DNA from: Aquarana catesbeiana
Lineage: Eukaryota > Chordata > Amphibia > Anura > Ranidae
DNA length: 64,000 bases
Assembly: GCF_042186555.1 (NCBI RefSeq)
Contig: NC_133328.1
Span: 496,957,106-497,021,105, forward strand
Reading direction: 5' to 3'
This document shows, piece after piece, positions 32,665 to 45,408 of this stretch. The notes under the pieces were generated by a model. It ran no database searches, was not told where the DNA came from, and worked only from the letters and a program-made list of their open reading frames with translations. Within the stretch, counting starts at the first letter, position 1, and each line of letters begins with the position of its first letter. The position numbers and the translations under genes are program-made.

Positions 32665-33646
32665 AAGATGTGACAGAAATAGCATGCAGTCACAGATAGG
32701 GGGGGCGGGTGGGGGTGGGTCTGGAGCATATCCACCTGAATTCTGAGTGTAACATACACTGAAAGGTGAACCTATCTTATAATGAACCATACTGCTGGGC
32801 TCCTAGTTGGATCCACCAACTTTAGAAATCATGCTATCCCTCTCTTTGCCGATTTACAGAATGTAGTCTAAACCCCTTGAATTATTAATATATTCAAATA
32901 GAAATCTTTTAACACATGGTTACGTTTTTGGAGCGTTTCATGCAATATAGGTTGGACAGATTAAAAATAGAAGACATTATTTCTAGTAGTTCACACCAAA
33001 GCATTCTGAAATTTTAATGTGGTGAGCGTTTCAACTGTTCCTTTTTTCCATGCATTGCAGAACATCCTTTCAATCGTTTAACAGAATAGAATTGTGATTT
33101 ATAATAGATTGGAGAGAAGTTTGAACCTTTCTGATCTCTAGAGATGCTGGTCTCCTGATAAAATTATTCATGCTCCATACATAGACCAGTATCGATGTAG
33201 GGCAGTCTTAATGCACTGGAAAAGTGCTCATGCATCTTTGGCTATCTTCTTGGAGGTTTTGAAACACATGAATACACCTAAAAAAGGTTAAGATGTAACT
33301 TTCCTGTATTTAAAGGGCATCTGTCAGGCTAGGAAAGTATGAGCCACAATTTCTGACTTTTTTTTTTTGAAGATTCTGTGAGTCATTGACCTGGAACAAG
33401 CGTGTACATATCAGGTTTTTTGACCCTCTGTACGTACTGAAGAAAGATCAGCCTTGAGGCTTTCACCTTAAACAGGTCAGCAGTGGTATCCCTTTTAATA
33501 TTCTGAGAGGTTCATTTCAGGCATTAATAAAGTACTCTGCTAATTATCATTTTCACTAGGGTTGTCCCGACCCCACTTTAAGACCGAGTACAAGTACCGA
33601 TACTTTTTTTCAAGTACTCACTGATACCGATTACAGATCCTTTTTT
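32665..33646. other. No gene recognised
   Basis: A/T-rich sequence with no conserved reading frame or recognisable repeat ends. Confidence 0.4.
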
Positions 33647-33649
33647 TTA

Positions 33650-33918
33650 GGCTCGGTTCACACTGCATGCCAATGCGGCTCCCAACAGGGGTCCTGTGCG
33701 TCCTGGTTCAACGTTTCAGGTCCAATTTCAGCCCGAATTTAAGGCTGAATTTGGACCTGAAATGGACCAAAAGACGCACAGGGCTCCTGTGCAAATTCGC
33801 ACCGGAGCTGCATCGGAGATATGTGAACCGGCTCCATAGAGAGCCAGTCACATTCTCCTGCTATTGTGAATTGGATGCAGGGATCCCGCATCCAATTTGC
33901 AATAGTGTGAACTGAGCC
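33650..33918. mobile_element. PIF/Harbinger-like MITE, TTA duplication
   Basis: GGCTCGGTTCACACT and AGTGTGAACTGAGCC are inverted ends flanked by TTA (33647-33649, 33919-33921). The interior includes a fold-back of TCCAATTTCAGCC/GGACCTGAAATGGACC type. Confidence 0.7.
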
Positions 33919-33921
33919 TTA

Positions 33922-34793
33922 ATGTTATGTGACAGTGGCACTAATATGCAGTGTGTCAGTAGTATTATTTTATTTTAAAGTTTTTTTTTTTTTTTTTTTT
34001 TCTTTTTTATATATATATATATATATTGTGTGTTTTTATTTATTTTACAATGTTTTCTTTTTGGGGGGGAGTGGACAGTCAGTTTTTTTTGTTTTTTTTT
34101 TATTTGTTGTTATTTTCACAATTTTGTTTTAAAATATTTAATTTTTACAATGTTTCTTTTTTAATTGTATTTTTTATTTAGCCCTTTTGGGGGGTAGGGG
34201 GTCTTTGGTGAGATCTCAGGGGTCTAAACAGACCCCTGACATCTCCCCTTTGAGACATGGAAAGGGACTGAGGATGGAGATTCCCCAGTCCCCTTTCTCA
34301 GCAGCCTCAGCTGAACATGAATGGACAGGAGACAGTGGCTCCTCTCCGTTCATAAACTGAAGAATCGTAAACACAGTTTACAATACTTAGTCTTGAATGG
34401 ACAGAGTCAGCGAAAGAGACAAAAGGACGCGATTGTGGCCCAGAATAATATTTGGCAATTCCCAGAAGAGTTCAGGCCGTCTTGGATGCCAAAGGCTGTC
34501 CAACACCGTATTAGGCCGGATAAGGGTCTGGTATGGACAAAGTCGGATCAGGCAAGACGGTGATCCGACTTCAACGATATTCAATGGGCTGAAGTAGGAT
34601 CAAAGTCGGACCAAAGTAGTGCAGGGAGCATTTACAAAGTCGGACCGACTTCTGTCGGACCAGTTAAGATGGCTTCCATAGGGAAACATTGATTTTCACA
34701 CATCATGCGACATGAGCTCCCAATGTCGGAGTGTTTGTCGCACCAGTATGAACCTGGCCTGAACCCGGCCTTTGGTAACAAGTTCCTTCTTTT
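33922..34793. other. No gene; T-rich tracts and a MITE-like fragment
   Basis: Long T runs (33980-34000, 34084-34103) and (TA)n at 34009-34026 occur, then a fold-back-like fragment with GGTGATCCGACTTC and AAAGTCGGACC words (34540-34765) related to the 53 kb MITE. The last 12 bases (34782-34793) are the L1 target duplication. Confidence 0.4.
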
Positions 34794-35296
34794 TCAAATA
34801 TAGATTTTATTTATTTTAGAAAAGCTCAACATGGGCTTAAACAATACAGTACATACATATATGGGAAACATCAGGGGAGGGAGGGGAAAGAGAAAAAAAA
34901 AAAAAAGGGGGGGGGTACATATTTACTTCATCACATAAATGGAAGGAGAGGCAGGTTATACATACATTTCAAACCCATCTGTGTACATCTGGTATCAAAC
35001 AATTTGAGTCCTTGTTGATATGTCTAAGCCCTCATAATCAGAGATCCTCTAAAAAAAGGCAGCAAGTGCATAAACAGTTATCCTCTACCCCTCACCCCCA
35101 TCCCCCGCCCCCCTTCACCCCCCAGGTCAAACTGACCCGCCTGAACTCGGGGGGCTTCTAGAGAAAACAGGGGTGGTACTAATGGATAAGAAGGGAGGGC
35201 GTTTCGGGGGAAAAGGGAGGAAAGCAGGGGGGGGGTGTTATACATGGGCGAGAGAACACCACAAAGTTCTGGTTGAATCGAGAAACTTTGGTCTCA

Positions 35297-36689
35297 TCAA
35301 GAGGTTCTAAGGGAGGTACCTTCCGAAGAAAAAATAAATTGGTGCCAAAGTGCCCATGTCTTATTATATTTTTCTTGTTGGTGTACCAGATCCTCCATTT
35401 TACTAATGTCTTCTACTCTCCGGATCCAAGACGCCACTGATGGAGGGGTTTGACTTTTCCATTGGAGTGGGATACAAGATTTAGCATCGTTCACCAAATG
35501 AAGTATCACTGACTTTTTGTATCTTTTAGTGGACATTGTGTTTACGTGTAGGAGAAAGAAGTCTGGGTCATCTGGAATGTTGTATTCCGTAAATTTCTGG
35601 ATAATTGACCTAACCGTAGACCAGTAATGGGATAGCTTCGAACAAGACCAAAATATATGTAACAGTGTGCCCCTTTCCGTCTGACATCTCCAACAAAGTG
35701 GTGAGGCAGACGAGTAGTAAGTATGTAAGGCCTGAGGAGTTGGATACCACCTCGTTTAGGAGCTTATAATTGGATTCCTGTATTTTTGTACAGATAGGGG
35801 ATTTTAGGGCAAACGTTAGAATACGTTGAGTCTGGTTTGAAGTAAAGGTACAATTCAGATCCCTTTCCCACTTTTTCAGGAAGGTCAGGTGTGTGTTATC
35901 TGATGGGGTAATGAGGAGGTTATACATTGTGGACAACGTTTTCGGGAGTACCCCACCTTCAGAGCAGTAATTTTCAAAAACTGTTAAGGGTCTGGAAAAC
36001 TCTCTTGGGTTAGATAGAGACATAAGGAAATGTCTTAGCTGGACGGCGGGCCAAAAAAGTAGCTTAAAAGGGCCCGTATTTTGACTTAGTGTTTCTATAA
36101 AAGGCCATGAGTCATTTATACAGAAATGTCTTGCTTGCGTGCAATTAATGTTGGTCGGTGCGGTCTTAAGCTGGGGGTCCAGTCCTGCAGGGAATTGCGG
36201 ATTTCCTATAATGGGGTATAACGGAGAGTTAGGTGTGGATAATACCTGCGCGAAACAGACATGTGCCCCCACCCGAAGCGTCGTCCCTATCAGCGGGTGT
36301 CTCTTAACTTCTGATGTAAGGTGCTCATAGCATCAGATTGCTCCCTGCAAAGGTACTAGTGCTTGGGCTTATTCCAGATGTGGCCATAGTTTTAGGTCTT
36401 GGTGATGGCACCAGTCTATAATTCTACCTAGATGCACAGCCTGGTAATATTTCCTCACATCCGGGACAGCTAATCCCCCATTCATCTTAGGGATGGCGAG
36501 AAGGGTTTGGGACAGTCTAGATTTCCTATTTGCCCAGATGAATCTATTAAACTGACTGTGTACCTGTTTAAAGAATGACGTAATTGGAAGTGCCTGCAGT
36601 AAGTAGAGGAATTTAGGTAAAATACACATCTTAATAAGGTTGCATCTACTGAACCATGAATGGAGGCCTTTCTGCCATGATTCCAGCAA
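35297..36689 (-). pseudogene. L1 ORF2 C-terminal part
   Basis: The parts are 36369-36689 (SWFSRCNLIKMCILPKFLYLL and FNRFIWANRKSRLS, the thumb region), 35610-36272 (FCINDSWPFIETLSQ and a CWRC-like tail), and 35297-35536 (SVASWIRRVEDISKMEDLVH, the typical end of frog L1 ORF2). They are separated by frame shifts. Confidence 0.75.
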
Positions 36690-36743
36690 GGTCCGGGTTT
36701 TGATTACTAAGGGGGGAAATTCAATTTAAAAGTGTGATCTATA

Positions 36744-37743
36744 TTAGCTGGGATATAAGTACCCAGGTATGATAAAGCCGTAGGTGTCCACTTGGTCTAA
36801 GTGGAATAAGGATTGTAAATGACGGGCTAGTCGGGTCGCTAAGATTTTGGTAAAAAGCTTAAGGTCTGTGTTCAACAATGAAATTGGTCTAAAGCTGCTA
36901 CAAACTAAAGGATCTTTGCCCTCTTTGGGAATGACCGTGATATGTGCTCGCATGGTCTCACTCAAGAAGGTTGCTGTCTTTCCTATTTCATTAAAGAAAG
37001 TTATCATATGAGGGCTGAGGGACGATAGTAATGTTTTATAAAATTGGAGAGTAAAGCCATCAGGCCCGGGAGCTTTCCCTGGTTTAGTCGAATTAAGTGC
37101 TAATTCTAGTTCTTCCGACGTTATCGGGGCCTCTAACTCAGCCACACTTTCTGGTGATAATGTAGGGATCTGGCTAGAAGATAAGTAGGCTTCCATCAGG
37201 TGTTGTGCTCCCGATGAGGTCGGTAGATTGTGCAAGGATTTATAATAATCCCTAAATGTGTTAGCTATATGGTGTGGTAAATTGACCTTCGTAGCTGTTT
37301 CCATCTTAATATGTGGGATGTATGTTTGCATCTTAAGGTCTTTGACCGCCCTAGCAAGAATACGCCAACACATCCCCTGATTCGTAAGCTATGAGCCAAC
37401 ACTTCTGTAGCGCTGCTTTAGCTCTATACCCTAAAAGGTCGTTAATTTGACTGCGAAGGGAGGAAAGTTCAACCTCCGCCAGGGGGCTCGGGGAATTTTT
37501 GTGTTGTGACTCTGCAATATGGAGTTTGACAAGAAGTGAGTCTAGTTGTTTCCCGGCTTCTTCTTTTATACGTGCACCGTGTTTTATAAAGACACCCCTG
37601 ATGACCGCCTTGTGTGCCTCCCATACCGCTCCTGGGGAACAATCTGCTGTTGTGTTAGTCTGGAAATAAAATTTCAGTTCCCTATTCACTTCTAGAATTT
37701 CACGTTTCTGTAAGAGGCTTTCATTTAACCGCCAAAATCGCAT
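36744..37743 (-). pseudogene. L1 ORF2 RT N-terminal half, palm deleted
   Basis: 37351-37743 holds the linker after the endonuclease. 36744-37373 has the RT fingers (GKAPGPDGFTLQFYK, ITVIPKEGKDP, FRPISLLNTDLKLFTKIL). Directly after HLDQV the frame stops, and within about 60 bases the thumb sequence starts, so the central palm with the expected YADD box is absent. Confidence 0.75.
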
Positions 37744-37872
37744 ACTATGGGAGGGGTCATTGGATAGCTTGTACTTTAAAGTTATGGGGGCATGATCAGA
37801 CCACGTCCTCTGGCCTATCTATAGCGGAGTCCTGGACAGCATGGAGCTGGCCATGAGGTATAAGGAAATAGC

Positions 37873-38478
37873 CTATCCTTGTATATAATTTATGGGGAGA
37901 AGTATAGAACATGTATTGGGGTGCTGAAGACGCCACACGTCAAGCAATTGTGTTTCGTGTAAAGTTTTGGCAATTCGCTTACAGGCCCTAATCGGTATGG
38001 AAGAAGATCCCGAGAAGGCGTCCACATTGGGGGCTAGAGGAATGTTACAATCACCCCCCAGGATTAACTGGCCCTCCTGAAAATCAGTCAGTTTAGAGAG
38101 AGTACGTTGCATAAAGATATCCTGGCCTTCATTCAGAGCATATATGGTCTCTATAGTTAATTGTACATCTTCAATAAGACCCTTAATAAACACAAATCGT
38201 CCCTCTGTATCTATTTGGGAATCGCGATGGGTCCAGTGGATTTTGTTGGATAAGAGAATGGAGGTCCCTATAGATTTAGTTTTATTGCTAGAATGAAATG
38301 CTAGGAGGAATAATCTGTTCTTGAGGACTGGTAAACGGTCATTTTTAAAGTGAGTTTCCTGAATTAGGGCTATATCAACTCGGGCTCGTTTTAAATCATT
38401 CATCAACATACGTCGCTTTTCCGGGATGTTAAGGCCCTTCGCGTTAATAGAATAGATCTGCAGGCTGTCCATCTTCAA
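37873..38478 (-). pseudogene. L1 ORF2 AP-like endonuclease
   Basis: A 201-codon frame with SINAKGLN (N-terminal Asn box), LIQETHFKND (catalytic Glu) and ILGGDCNIPL (Asp/Asn box). The C-terminal SDH-type histidine region is lost to a frame break. It lies a few codons inside the ORF2 start (MKMDSLQIYSINAKG). Confidence 0.8.
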
Positions 38479-39606
38479 AAAAAAAAAAAAAAAAGGGGCG
38501 GGGGGGGAGGAAGGGGAGGGCTAACGGGTTCGGGAAAGGATTTAGCTGTAAAAGAGTTGCAGGAGGCCTCTAGCAAGAGAATGCCCAATCCAGTAATGTG
38601 ATAGAAAAAGTGCAGCCAAATCTGGGGTGAGAATCAAAATAGTATGATTCAAGTCAGGGGGAAAAAGGAGTAAACTACTAATGACTAGCAAAATGTTTGC
38701 ATATACACGTCTCAACCTACACAGTCGAGGGACATGTTGGCCTATGTGGGGGAGTGACTGGAGTGTGCCACGGAGAGGTGCTCCCGACCTCTCCCGCCCA
38801 CTCCAAGCCCAAGAGCAGAACACACAGGATCCATCAAAACTACATACTCACCTCATCCTCCCCCCCCCCCCCCCATCCCACAAAAGGCGGGCATGGGGGA
38901 GAGAGGAGGAAGGAAGAGGCACCAGCCTCGCATTTAGGCTCTCCACGTGCACTTTCATCAGTAAAGACACATAGCTCCTTCTAGGTATCACCAAGCTGGA
39001 TATTTATATGTACAGCCTAAGTTACTTTAAATTATAATAGACCAATAACGGGCTTTGCGTTCCAAGTACATTTAATAGGGCTATGTGTGTAACTCAGTGC
39101 AGAATGGAGTGTCAGTCATTATACAGCCCTATGCAGATACTTAACTTTCCGGACATAATACAACTCTTAATACCAAACTGAACGGTGAATTCTGCACATT
39201 AACGACCGTAGAAAATAAAACACGTATAGTAAACAGTCTTATGTGTGTAAACAAATATAGCTGTGTAGCCAGTTAGAGTTTAAGATGCGTAACAAGTTAT
39301 CCCTGTATTGACAGCCCACACAAATCCGGAGGATGAAGGGCTGCATTCCGACACCAGTTGAAAGTTTTTCATTGGGGATTGCCTTATCCCAGGGCGTGGA
39401 GGAGAAGAGGGGGGCCACCCTTCCCGGTGTCCCAATCCTTCATAATGAGTATCTTATGCGGCAAAGCTGCTGCAGTGGGACACCCAAAGAGAGGGTCACC
39501 TCAGGGCTCCGGGCAGAGATGTAAGGAGCCAGTAAAGGAAGATTCAACAGGGTAGGGGTGAGCCTACATTGTGAAAGTCAAATGTCAGGCAGGGAAATAG
39601 TCTCAC
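38479..39606 (-). other. L1 inter-ORF region
   Basis: About 1.1 kb between ORF1 and ORF2 with an A-run at 38476-38493 and a C14 run at 38860-38873. No conserved frame was recognised. It may be L1 spacer or an old insertion. Confidence 0.4.
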
Positions 39607-40530
39607 TTACAACTCACGTGTCCCCTCTGAAGAAGGCACTCTTGATCTGCGGCGTTGTCTCTGCGGTCTCGGCTGGATGTTCACCTGCAAGGAATGCGGA
39701 CCAGACCGATCTCCCGTCTGTGGAATGAACATCAACCAGCTCTGCATTCTGATGGGAGCCGTGGCCAGGAATTCGAAGAGAGCCGGTAGGTCTCTCGGGG
39801 ACCGGAGGTAAAATGATCGCTGGTCCTTTTTGAAGATCACCGAAAGCGGATATCCCCATCAATAGGTGGCCCCCTTCTGGCGGGCCGCCTCTAACACCAG
39901 GCGGAGCATGGCTCTCCTCTGTAAAGTAGTACGGGAGACATCAGGCAGGATCTTAACACTCGCTCCATCAAAATCTATGTCTCCCGCTTCCCAGGCTCTG
40001 CGGTCATACTCCAGATTTTGTGGAAGCGGGGCTCCTGGGAGTCTACGGAAGGTGACAGTGGCGGCTAGGTCTTCAGATCCCGTCGCCTCCGGGAGGCCAC
40101 GTAGACGAAGATTATTACATCTGCTTCTGTCCTCCATTTCCTCCTGATGTAGTTGTCGCATGGTCACGGCGTCAATATGGGCATCTTGTAAGCGTTCCAG
40201 TGCTGTGGCTCTTCTCTCTAGATCAGTTACCGAGGTCTCTCCTGTCGTCAGCCTAGCAGACACGGAGCTCAGCTCTCCTCGTATCTCATGAATGTCCTTG
40301 CGGTGTTGTCTCCAGGTGGCCGATGAGAGACTCGCCTTGGTTGGGAGGGCTTTTAGAAGCGCCCACATCTCGGCATTACCTCCGGTACTCACAGAGCACA
40401 GTAGCGGGGTCTCCGATCCCGATTGTAAAGCGGGAGGGACATCCGAATATGAGTCAGAGTCCAGCGCCATATCAGGGGAAGCCGGCCGGCTCCCCTGAGT
40501 CCTGCTCCTCTCTCCTTGTGGGTCCGCCAT
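39607..40530 (-). pseudogene. L1 ORF1 (RNA-binding protein)
   Basis: A 223-codon frame from the ATG at 40530 contains an acidic/serine N-terminus, a coiled-coil stretch (IRGELSSVSARLTTGETSV...LERRATALERLQ) and the start of the RRM (EEMEDRSRCNNLRLRGLPE). The frame then changes near 39860 and continues as FGDLQKGPAIILPPV... to 39614. L1 ORF1p coats LINE RNA as a trimer. This one is frameshifted. Confidence 0.75.
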
Positions 40531-40772
40531 CTTAGGATCAGCAGGGGTGAGCTGAGGTTGCGTTTAAAAAGTGCTCAATAGACCCTCCAGACTCTCTCGG
40601 TCTTGCTTGTTTAGTTCCCCCTTTGTTTTCCTTTTCTTAGAGTACATGCCTCGTTCAGATGATAGATTTTAGATCATAATAGGCTCGGAAAGGCAGGGGA
40701 AGGCCAGGAGCTCGAGGTAGATGCGTCCTCACCCAGCCATGTCCAGGCCACGCCCCCCATGTTCCTTCTTTT

Positions 40773-41540
40773 ACCTGGTGTTTCCTTATTTTTGTCCAAT
40801 TCCTGTATGTGAATGAGCCCTAAAAGTAAGCTTGGGTGTAAACAGAAAATTCTAATTTTGCAGGGTTTCCATGGCTCTAGCTGTTCCACCATGCACCATC
40901 AAAAAGTTAGCACTGACAGCTCCCAAGTTTCTATTATTGCAGATCACCTTTTAATATCATTTGATGTGATTTTAGGATAACTGCTTTGATCTTATAGGGT
41001 ACAACATATTTAATCCCAGCAAAGCTTTCTGTCCAAGACTAATCAATTGATGATGTTTAATGAGATGTTCGCAGAGCATTTTGCTCTCTTGTGTATCCCT
41101 CTATTGCTATATTTGTAATTAACTTCAGTTTTGCATTTGAACAGTTGAGTATATTTTAAGACATGATTGCAGCTCTTTGTACTCAGCACAATGATATGTA
41201 GTAGGTATTGTGGACAAGGCTTTTAGCAGTGCTTCGCAAGCCTTTTTTATGCCAGTGTTGGAATTATTTAGAGCCAAAATACATATAGGCTGCCTAAGTA
41301 TCCATTATGTTTAGCATTCAAATATTTATCTTTTCTATGGAAGAAATGTAAATATTAAATTGCCATGTCTTTACGCGCATGTGGAAAAAAAAAAAATCCC
41401 AGTTAGTATGTCATAATACGGGATAATTTCGAAATTACAAAAACTTGACTTGTATTTTTTTCCGGTGAGCATAGTTGAAAAAAAAATGTATTGCATGACA
41501 TATAATATATCATAAAGTATTACTGTAGCATTTTTAAAGA
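40773..41540. other. No gene recognised
   Basis: A/T-rich unique sequence with no repeat ends or coding family. Confidence 0.4.
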
Positions 41541-41544
41541 GAAA

Positions 41545-42154
41545 AAAAATGTGGAAATCGGGGGCGGGCCTGTCCATTAGGGGTCGCCCGGCACCCCCTA
41601 TATGCATAATGGGTAGATTCATGCATAGCATGAATCTTTCCACTGCCCCCGCAGGCTGCCACTATTCTTGGGTCTGGCCCCTTTCGAGGCACCGGGCATA
41701 TAAATTACAGAGGCTAGGGTTTTCGTTTTTTGAAGCACTGATTAGAGCCATAGGGACACAGAGCATTACGTCTGGAGCCCACCCAGGTGTGTTGCAACAG
41801 CGAATGAAAATTCGCTGTTGCAACACTGATCCTTCTTCTGGCCAATCGGGAAGCAGGTATGAAACCTGTTTCCCGATTGGCCAAAACTTCTGGTGATCCT
41901 AATGGACATCTAGTACCTGGAGGAGGAGAGGAGACACCGCGGAAGCTGCTCCAGGAGAGGACACCGGAGCAGCTTTCCCCGAGCCCTTGCATGCTCTCAC
42001 CACCCACATCCAAGATAAGGACAGCGGGTGGTTGTGGGGGAATGTTAGTGCCGCGGGGAGGGGGGCTTAGTCCCGCTCCACCTGCGGCCCGGGGGTGAGG
42101 CTGTTTGCCGCCCCCCCCCCCCCCCCAAAAAAAAAGAAACCCACCAGCCGCCAC
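41545..42154 (-). repeat. hAT-like repeat ending CAGCCGCCACTG
   Basis: The right end CCAGCCGCCACTG is the inverse of CAGTGGCGGCTGG at 46566. Internal GTTGCAACAGCGAA / TTCGCTGTTGCAAC (41797-41826) and CCAATCGGGAA..TTCCCGATTGG (41842-41881) form two hairpins. The left end is uncertain, and no target duplication was found. Confidence 0.5.
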
Positions 42155-44125
42155 TGGTCGAAATGTTGACATGTTTCAGAGATGTACTAAACGCACACTG
42201 TTTAATTTACATCATCTGTGTATAGACCCACATGTGTGATTCTATAGTAGCATGGGCTGCTCAAATGTGATGGGGAGGAAATGCTCACCATAGAAACTCA
42301 CTGAAAACTGAGCATCTGCAGAGCTGCCACCACTGCTCTGCAAAATCCCTATCTGAATTGGGGGCATGGACAGGAGGGGGAGATGGAAAACGGCAGGATC
42401 AACCAGGTTTTTTGCAGTATACAGAAAACAAATGAGTGAGTATGAACAGCATGTAATACAACACTTATTAAGTTTATGATGTGGGTTTAGTAATACTTAA
42501 TTATGTGCTGACATAAGGGATCAGTTTCAAAAGCAGTGAATGTGATTTTTAACACGTTAAAAACGTCTGTTGGCGCTCCTGGCTCCTCTTCTTGGTGTGC
42601 CACCATAGGAAGCCTCCTGAGCCACGTGGCCTGTTTCCGTATACACAGACAGCATGGTTCGGTCCTGCTCCCTTGTCACTGGTTTGTATTGACAGCAGTG
42701 GGAGTCAGTGGCTTCCACTTCCTCAGCCAAACCTGTGATGGGCACAGAGCTGGACCGAGTGAGGGCTCAGGTACGTATTTGGGGGTGAGGGGGCAATTCT
42801 ATTACCTAAACCTGTTTTAGCCTAATGGAAGGAATGCATGAAGGTTGAAGAATATTGAGGCTTTAGAACCACTTTAAAGCGCATGCACTTGGAAGCTTCA
42901 CCAGTGGTGAATATTTATAATTTTGCCCCTACATTGTATTTAAAACTCTTTAAGGTAATGCCAGTTCCCATCTGTGATCCTTTTTCTTTTATTCCAACAG
43001 TAATACTTTTAGTTATTATTTTTATTTATTTATTTACATTGGACAGACAATGGCTTTTGTTTCCAGAAAAGCTGAACATAACTGGAGAAAAAAGTAGTTA
43101 CTAGTTTTTCCTTTTTTTTTTTTTTCTTTTCTTTTTTTTTTTTTTTTTTGTGCCATACATTCTTGACCACACTGGGAAATTGTGAATTTGGAAAAAATAT
43201 GGTGTCTGGTTTTCTCCATTGTCCTATTTTAAGCTTTAAAGCGTTTTGTTACCTTAAATAAAAAAAATATATATTGATCATGTTCCCTTAAAGCATGTTA
43301 TACAGCACAGTGCTTCTGCTGTGTAATTTGGGACCCCCGTATTGCCTAAAAAACGTAGCTGATCCTGCCTGGCTATACCCTCCTCTCTGTAAACTGACCA
43401 CATTTTATCATGGCTTCTGAGCCCTGACACCGTGGTCAGTTTACACGCTTTCGTCATCTGCGGCTATCCTGTCCTCCTCTGTACTGTAACGCTGTATTCA
43501 GCGTGCGTTCAAAGCTTATCTGACCTCTGGATTGAAAAGCTGGGGGTCCATTATTTTTGGTGAGCAGGCATACATGAGAGGTGTTTGTCGCATCACGGAA
43601 TGAGTTTATTTTAAGCACTTCAGCACTTTTAAGAAGAATGGAACACAAGCGCACTTTATTGGGACGATATTTGTATTAGTTTCATATTGGATGCTTTTGG
43701 ACTTTTTATTTGGATTCCATTTTTATCTCACCCTCCTGCTTGTATGAATGAGCTAAGGGCAGATGGCTTCCAAGAGGTCAATGTTGCATGAATTGTCTGC
43801 CCTTACTCAAGATGGCCACAGCCAGAAGTGCTAAGAGGGTGTTTTTCAAAGTGATTTCTCACCAAAATAAAGCATGGAGACATGGATAGATGGGTGAGTT
43901 TGCTTTGACTATTAAAAATAAATTAAATAGCATTTCTGCCTTGTGGTGCTCACATGAAATGTAGTTCTGCTTTACTTGTCATCACCTATTGGTCTGACCA
44001 TTAGATGTCTAATTTTCAGTACTTTTTTTGGAGTGATGACCTGCATGCTTCATCCCCCTGTTCACTGTTTACATTATTGTATCCATCAAAAGTGTATCTT
44101 TTTCCTTATTTTTTGCAACAAAATC
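42155..44125. other. No gene recognised
   Basis: Mixed A/T-rich DNA with T-rich tracts at 43108-43149. Frames are short and without signatures. The text around 43330-43460 may be another degraded miniature element. Confidence 0.4.
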
Positions 44126-44564
44126 TTAAAGAGGAGTTCCAATAAAAAAAAATAATTAAATGTCAGCAGCTACAAATGCTGCAGCTGCTGACTTTTAATA
44201 ATCAGACCCTTACCTGTCCAGGGTCCAGCGATGCTGGGGGAACGAAGCCCTGCTCGTCTCCAGCATTGTCACTGTGGGTGCCCGGCTGTGGCTTCACAGC
44301 CGGGCACGCACTGCGCATGCACGAGCCACGCTTTGGCTGGCCGGGCAATCTTCTGGAACCTGTGACGTGTCCAGATGATTGCCGAGAGTCGATCTCCCTT
44401 CCAGCGCTGCGGAACCCCGGGAGGAAGTTGGAGCTGGGACCCTTTTAAAACGAAGGTTTCCGCTCCCCCCCCCCCCCAAAAAAATGACATGCCAAATGTG
44501 GCATGTCAGGGGGTCACCTTCCCTTAAAGCGGAAGTTCCATTTTTGGGTGGAACTCCGCTTTAA
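44126..44564. repeat. MITE-B, copy 2
   Basis: TTAAAGAGGAGTTCCA and TGGAACTCCGCTTTAA form a good inverted pair. The interior matches 32194-32664 and includes GCAGCAGCTACAAATGCTGCAGCTGCTGAC hairpin text. Confidence 0.75.
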
Positions 44565-44689
44565 ATGTTTTTCAGCATTAACCCTTTTTTATGCAGCTCT
44601 AGGTAGCTAAACAAAAGGAAGTCATCACAACCTCTGCAAGGTACAAAACTGAACAGTTTCTGCATATTTTATTCTACAATTAATATAAA

Positions 44690-44895
44690 TTTGAATATGA
44701 CAAACTATAAAAAAGCAAATCCTTATGTTTTAAAACTCACAATGGACTTTAGAGGAGCCCCAGGAATAAGTCACACGGATACAGTGTTAATACAGTGTAT
44801 TTCCCGCATATTTTTAACACTTTATCAGTGTGGCTTATTCCTGGGGCACTTCAAAAGTCCATTGTGGGCTTTAAACATAAGGATTTGCATTATTA
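44690..44895. repeat. Imperfect inverted repeat
   Basis: GCAAATCCTTATGTTT...CACAATGGACTTT...AATAAGTCACAC (44716-44783) is mirrored by GTGTGGCTTATTCCTGGGGC...AAGTCCATTGTGGG...AAACATAAGGATTTGC (44829-44888). This is a fold-back of about 60-bp arms around a 45-base centre. Confidence 0.75.
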
Positions 44896-44957
44896 TTAGG
44901 ATGTGGTGTCCCCACAAGAGCGCCTAGGGCATCCCAGATTCACCTAATCTGGTTTTA

Positions 44958-45181
44958 GCCCTGGTTCACATTGATGCAAAATCGGGCAGCAATTACCTTC
45001 AATGTCAGCGTCCGAATCGGTGTGACGCGGCATTTGTGCGCCGAATTGATTCATAAGAAGTAGTTTCTGTACTGCTTTTGGTGATTTCGGGGTGCGATTT
45101 CCATTGACATGTGGGAATGAAATCGTACGAGTTCAGCTGAACTCACACAATATCATTCCTGCAGTCAGTGTGAACCTGGGC
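44958..45181. mobile_element. PIF/Harbinger-like MITE, TTA duplication
   Basis: GCCCTGGTTCACA and TGTGAACCTGGGC are inverted and flanked by TTA (44955-44957, 45182-45184). Confidence 0.75.
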
Positions 45182-45227
45182 TTAAACTGAAAATAACAAA
45201 ACATAATTTGCAAAATTGGGCATATTT

Positions 45228-45390
45228 TCAGTTGGTACCCCTTTTGGAAATCACACGCTCCAAACATTTCTTATCACCAGTTAAGTCTTTATGTCCTTTT
45301 GGAATTTTTTCCCACGCTTGTTTGGCGAACACTTCTAGCTCAGGAAAATTCTTGGGTTGTTTGTGTGGACTGCATGTCTGAGATTTAGCC
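45228..45390 (-). pseudogene. Tc1/mariner-like transposase C-terminal fragment
   Basis: The minus-strand frame contains FPELEVFAKQAWEKIPK and KKCLERVISKRG, the pattern of the C-terminus of Tc1-type transposases (a helix ending in W..IP, then RLEAVI..KG). Only the last 50-60 residues remain, and the catalytic DDE part is absent. Confidence 0.6.
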
Positions 45391-45408
45391 AGACATTTGC
45401 AGTAATAT

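Larger units (their letters stand above)
34794..40760 (-). mobile_element. L1-type LINE (frog Tx1-like), full span but defective
   Basis: About 5.97 kb on the minus strand, with ORF1 (coiled coil plus RNA-binding), endonuclease, RT parts and the L1 C-terminal tail in order. GTTCCTTCTTTT lies on both sides (34782-34793, 40761-40772), a 12-bp target duplication that fixes both ends. The 5' end starts ATGGGGGGCGTGGCC. The 3' end has no long poly-A. It inserted as a full-length copy, then lost coding ability, including an internal deletion in the RT. Confidence 0.85.
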
